Assembly (NCBI GenBank): GCA_009784575.1
Contig: WRBK01000017.1
Coordinates: forward strand, 1 to 41,344
Length of the DNA: 41,344 bases
Direction: 5' to 3'
Source of the DNA: Defluviitaleaceae bacterium
GTDB taxonomy: Bacteria > Bacillota > Clostridia > Lachnospirales > WRAX01
How positions within the stretch are numbered: the first letter of the stretch is position 1; each line of letters opens with the position of its first letter. The position numbers and the translations under genes were made by a program. Below the pieces are notes generated by a model that was not told the origin of the DNA, made no database searches, and worked only from the letters and a program-made list of their open reading frames with translations. Shown here piece after piece: positions 40,774-41,344 of this stretch.

Positions 40774-40801
40774 TTATCGGCAAAATCATTAATTAATATT
40801 A
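40774..40801 (-). promoter_or_regulatory. sigma-28-like promoter of the flgM operon
   Basis: On the minus strand TAAT (40798-40801), a 16-base spacer and GCCGATAA (40774-40781), a full match to the sigma-28 -10 element. It lies 37 bases upstream of flgM. The same TAAT/GCCGATAT pattern, with a 15-base spacer, precedes the SLH operon. Confidence 0.65.
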
Positions 40802-40869
40802 GCATCATTTTTCCACTTCTTCAAAAAATTGCGATTAGCGCACAACGCTATTATAGCAGCCTCCCACAA

Positions 40870-40969
40870 CGTCATTGCGAGGCTGGGTGACCGCCTAGCC
40901 AGGTGCTTTAGCACCGACCAATGGCATTGAGAATTATATAAGCAGAGATATCTAGCCCAAAGCAATCCA
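40870..40969. repeat. dispersed intergenic repeat of the GTCATTGCGAGG...AGCAATCC type
   Basis: The segment begins CGTCATTGCGAGG and ends AAAGCAATCCAT, end sequences I recall from a frequent intergenic repeat in many bacteria. In between lies the hairpin GGTGC-TTTA-GCACC (40902-40915). It occupies the gap between the flgM promoter and the zinc-ribbon gene. No coding sequence is supported here. Confidence 0.5.
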
Positions 40970-40993
40970 TATCTCCCCCCTCAAAATTTCATC

Positions 40994-41024
40994 TTGACTT
41001 GCGTTTTTTTTTTTTTGTTATAAT
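40994..41024 (+). promoter_or_regulatory. promoter with 13-T tract in its spacer
   Basis: TTGACT (40994-40999) and a perfect TATAAT (41019-41024) are separated by 19 bases, 13 of which are an uninterrupted T run (41004-41016). The optimum spacer is 17, so loss of two T's would strengthen and gain of T's would weaken the promoter: the layout of a phase-variable promoter. Confidence 0.6.
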
Positions 41025-41064
41025 ATATTTATCGACAAAAATTCAACAAACAGAGGTGACTTAT

Positions 41065-41256
41065 ATGTTTTGCTCAAAATGCGGAAATAACATAACAACT
41101 AACCAAGGAACATTCTGCCAAAAATGTGGCACACAGCCAGCAGTATCACAAAATGCAGAAACAACCATTAGCCCCACAAAAAGAAAAAAATTGCCAATAA
41201 TAATTACAGTCATCGCAATTGTATTAACCCACCAAATAAACCTTGCGTTTTCCTAG
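41065..41256 (+). CDS. small zinc-ribbon membrane protein, possibly truncated
   Basis: A 63-residue protein: an N-terminal zinc ribbon (MFCSKCGNNITTNQGTFCQK, then CG), a short linker, a basic stop-transfer segment KRKK and the beginning of a membrane helix (LPIIITVIAIVL), after which it ends abruptly with THQINLAFS. Relatives normally continue after the helix with an extracellular part, so the gene may be cut short by an insertion starting near 41228. CAGAGGTGA precedes the ATG. It resembles the zinc-ribbon protein at 3271 only in the ribbon. Confidence 0.7.
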   Translation: MFCSKCGNNITTNQGTFCQKCGTQPAVSQNAETTISPTKRKKLPIIITVIAIVLTHQINLAFS

Positions 41257-41277
41257 CAAATATGCTACAATAAAATC

Positions 41278-41344
41278 ATGGATAACGAACTCAAAACAAA
41301 TGCGGTTTTACTTTCTCCTGAAGAGCAATACCAGATTCGCAAAA
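41278..41344 (+). CDS. start of an unidentified gene, cut by the window end
   Basis: An open frame from ATG begins MDNELKTNAVLLSPEEQYQI and runs off the window. The LSPEEQYQIRK opening recalls the N-terminus of IS630-like transposases, which could explain the abrupt end of the zinc-ribbon gene just upstream. Only 22 residues are visible, and no ribosome site stands out, so this is a weak call. Confidence 0.35.
   Translation, partial: MDNELKTNAVLLSPEEQYQIRK

Noticed and set aside
1-41344. CRISPR arrays, tRNA or rRNA genes
   Set aside because: No regularly spaced direct repeats, cloverleaf or conserved rRNA segments were seen on either strand.

Overview
The window looks like part of a chromosome from a flagellated, S-layer-bearing anaerobe of the class Clostridia, probably a gut-associated Lachnospirales-like lineage. 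The evidence is a low-GC Firmicute style of ribosome binding sites and promoters, the gene order flgM-flgN-flgK-flgL-fliW-csrA, SLH-domain and copper-amine-oxidase-N-type wall proteins, a group III phosphofructokinase, a Nim-type flavoprotein and small Cys-rich clostridial proteins. The lineage is an inference. No rRNA, tRNA or CRISPR array was seen.

Layout. 1-3900: a small lipoprotein behind a 14-C tract; a minus-strand run HPr, M29 aminopeptidase, AbrB-type antitoxin, RelE-type toxin; a structured repeat/ncRNA element upstream of HPr; two small Cys-rich or zinc-ribbon proteins. 3900-11400: aldo/keto reductase with a ferredoxin tail, a TolC-like exported coiled-coil protein, and a giant (1568 aa) probable S-layer protein with its own strong promoter and long leader. 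11400-12430: an intergenic palindromic repeat pair and two tandem copies of what reads as a type I toxin-antitoxin module (small membrane peptide plus antisense RNA); the second copy has lost its stop codon. 12433-20000: a CTP synthase whose glutaminase triad is entirely replaced, then an SLH-protein operon behind a sigma-28-like promoter, then a cyclophilin lipoprotein. 20100-29400: an exported DUF4163/DUF3298-like protein, aroB-lspA-rluD, a convergent pfk-Nudix-Nudix operon, and metK-lipoprotein-HIT-LCP. 29400-33250: a Nim-like protein, a cluster of DnaA-box-like sequences, a decayed restriction-modification pair (a nonsense codon in the methyltransferase and a frameshift in the nuclease), YihY and a CAP-domain protein. 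33300-40800: a second copy of the structured element, then the late flagellar operon (minus strand) with two tandem flgK genes and a CsrA with a long charged tail, behind a sigma-28-like promoter. 40870-41344: a dispersed repeat, a zinc-ribbon gene whose promoter spacer contains a 13-T tract, and the start of an unidentified gene.

The most unusual points are: (1) a CTP synthase predicted to be unable to use glutamine; (2) two copies of an undescribed ~125-nt structured element with a compensatory base-pair change and a promoter each; (3) the tandem type I toxin modules, one apparently yielding a non-stop mRNA; (4) near-total absence of lysine from every exported protein in the window, while cytosolic proteins have normal lysine content. 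All coordinates, motif matches and counts were made by eye from the sequence; family names come from recalled motifs, not from searches.
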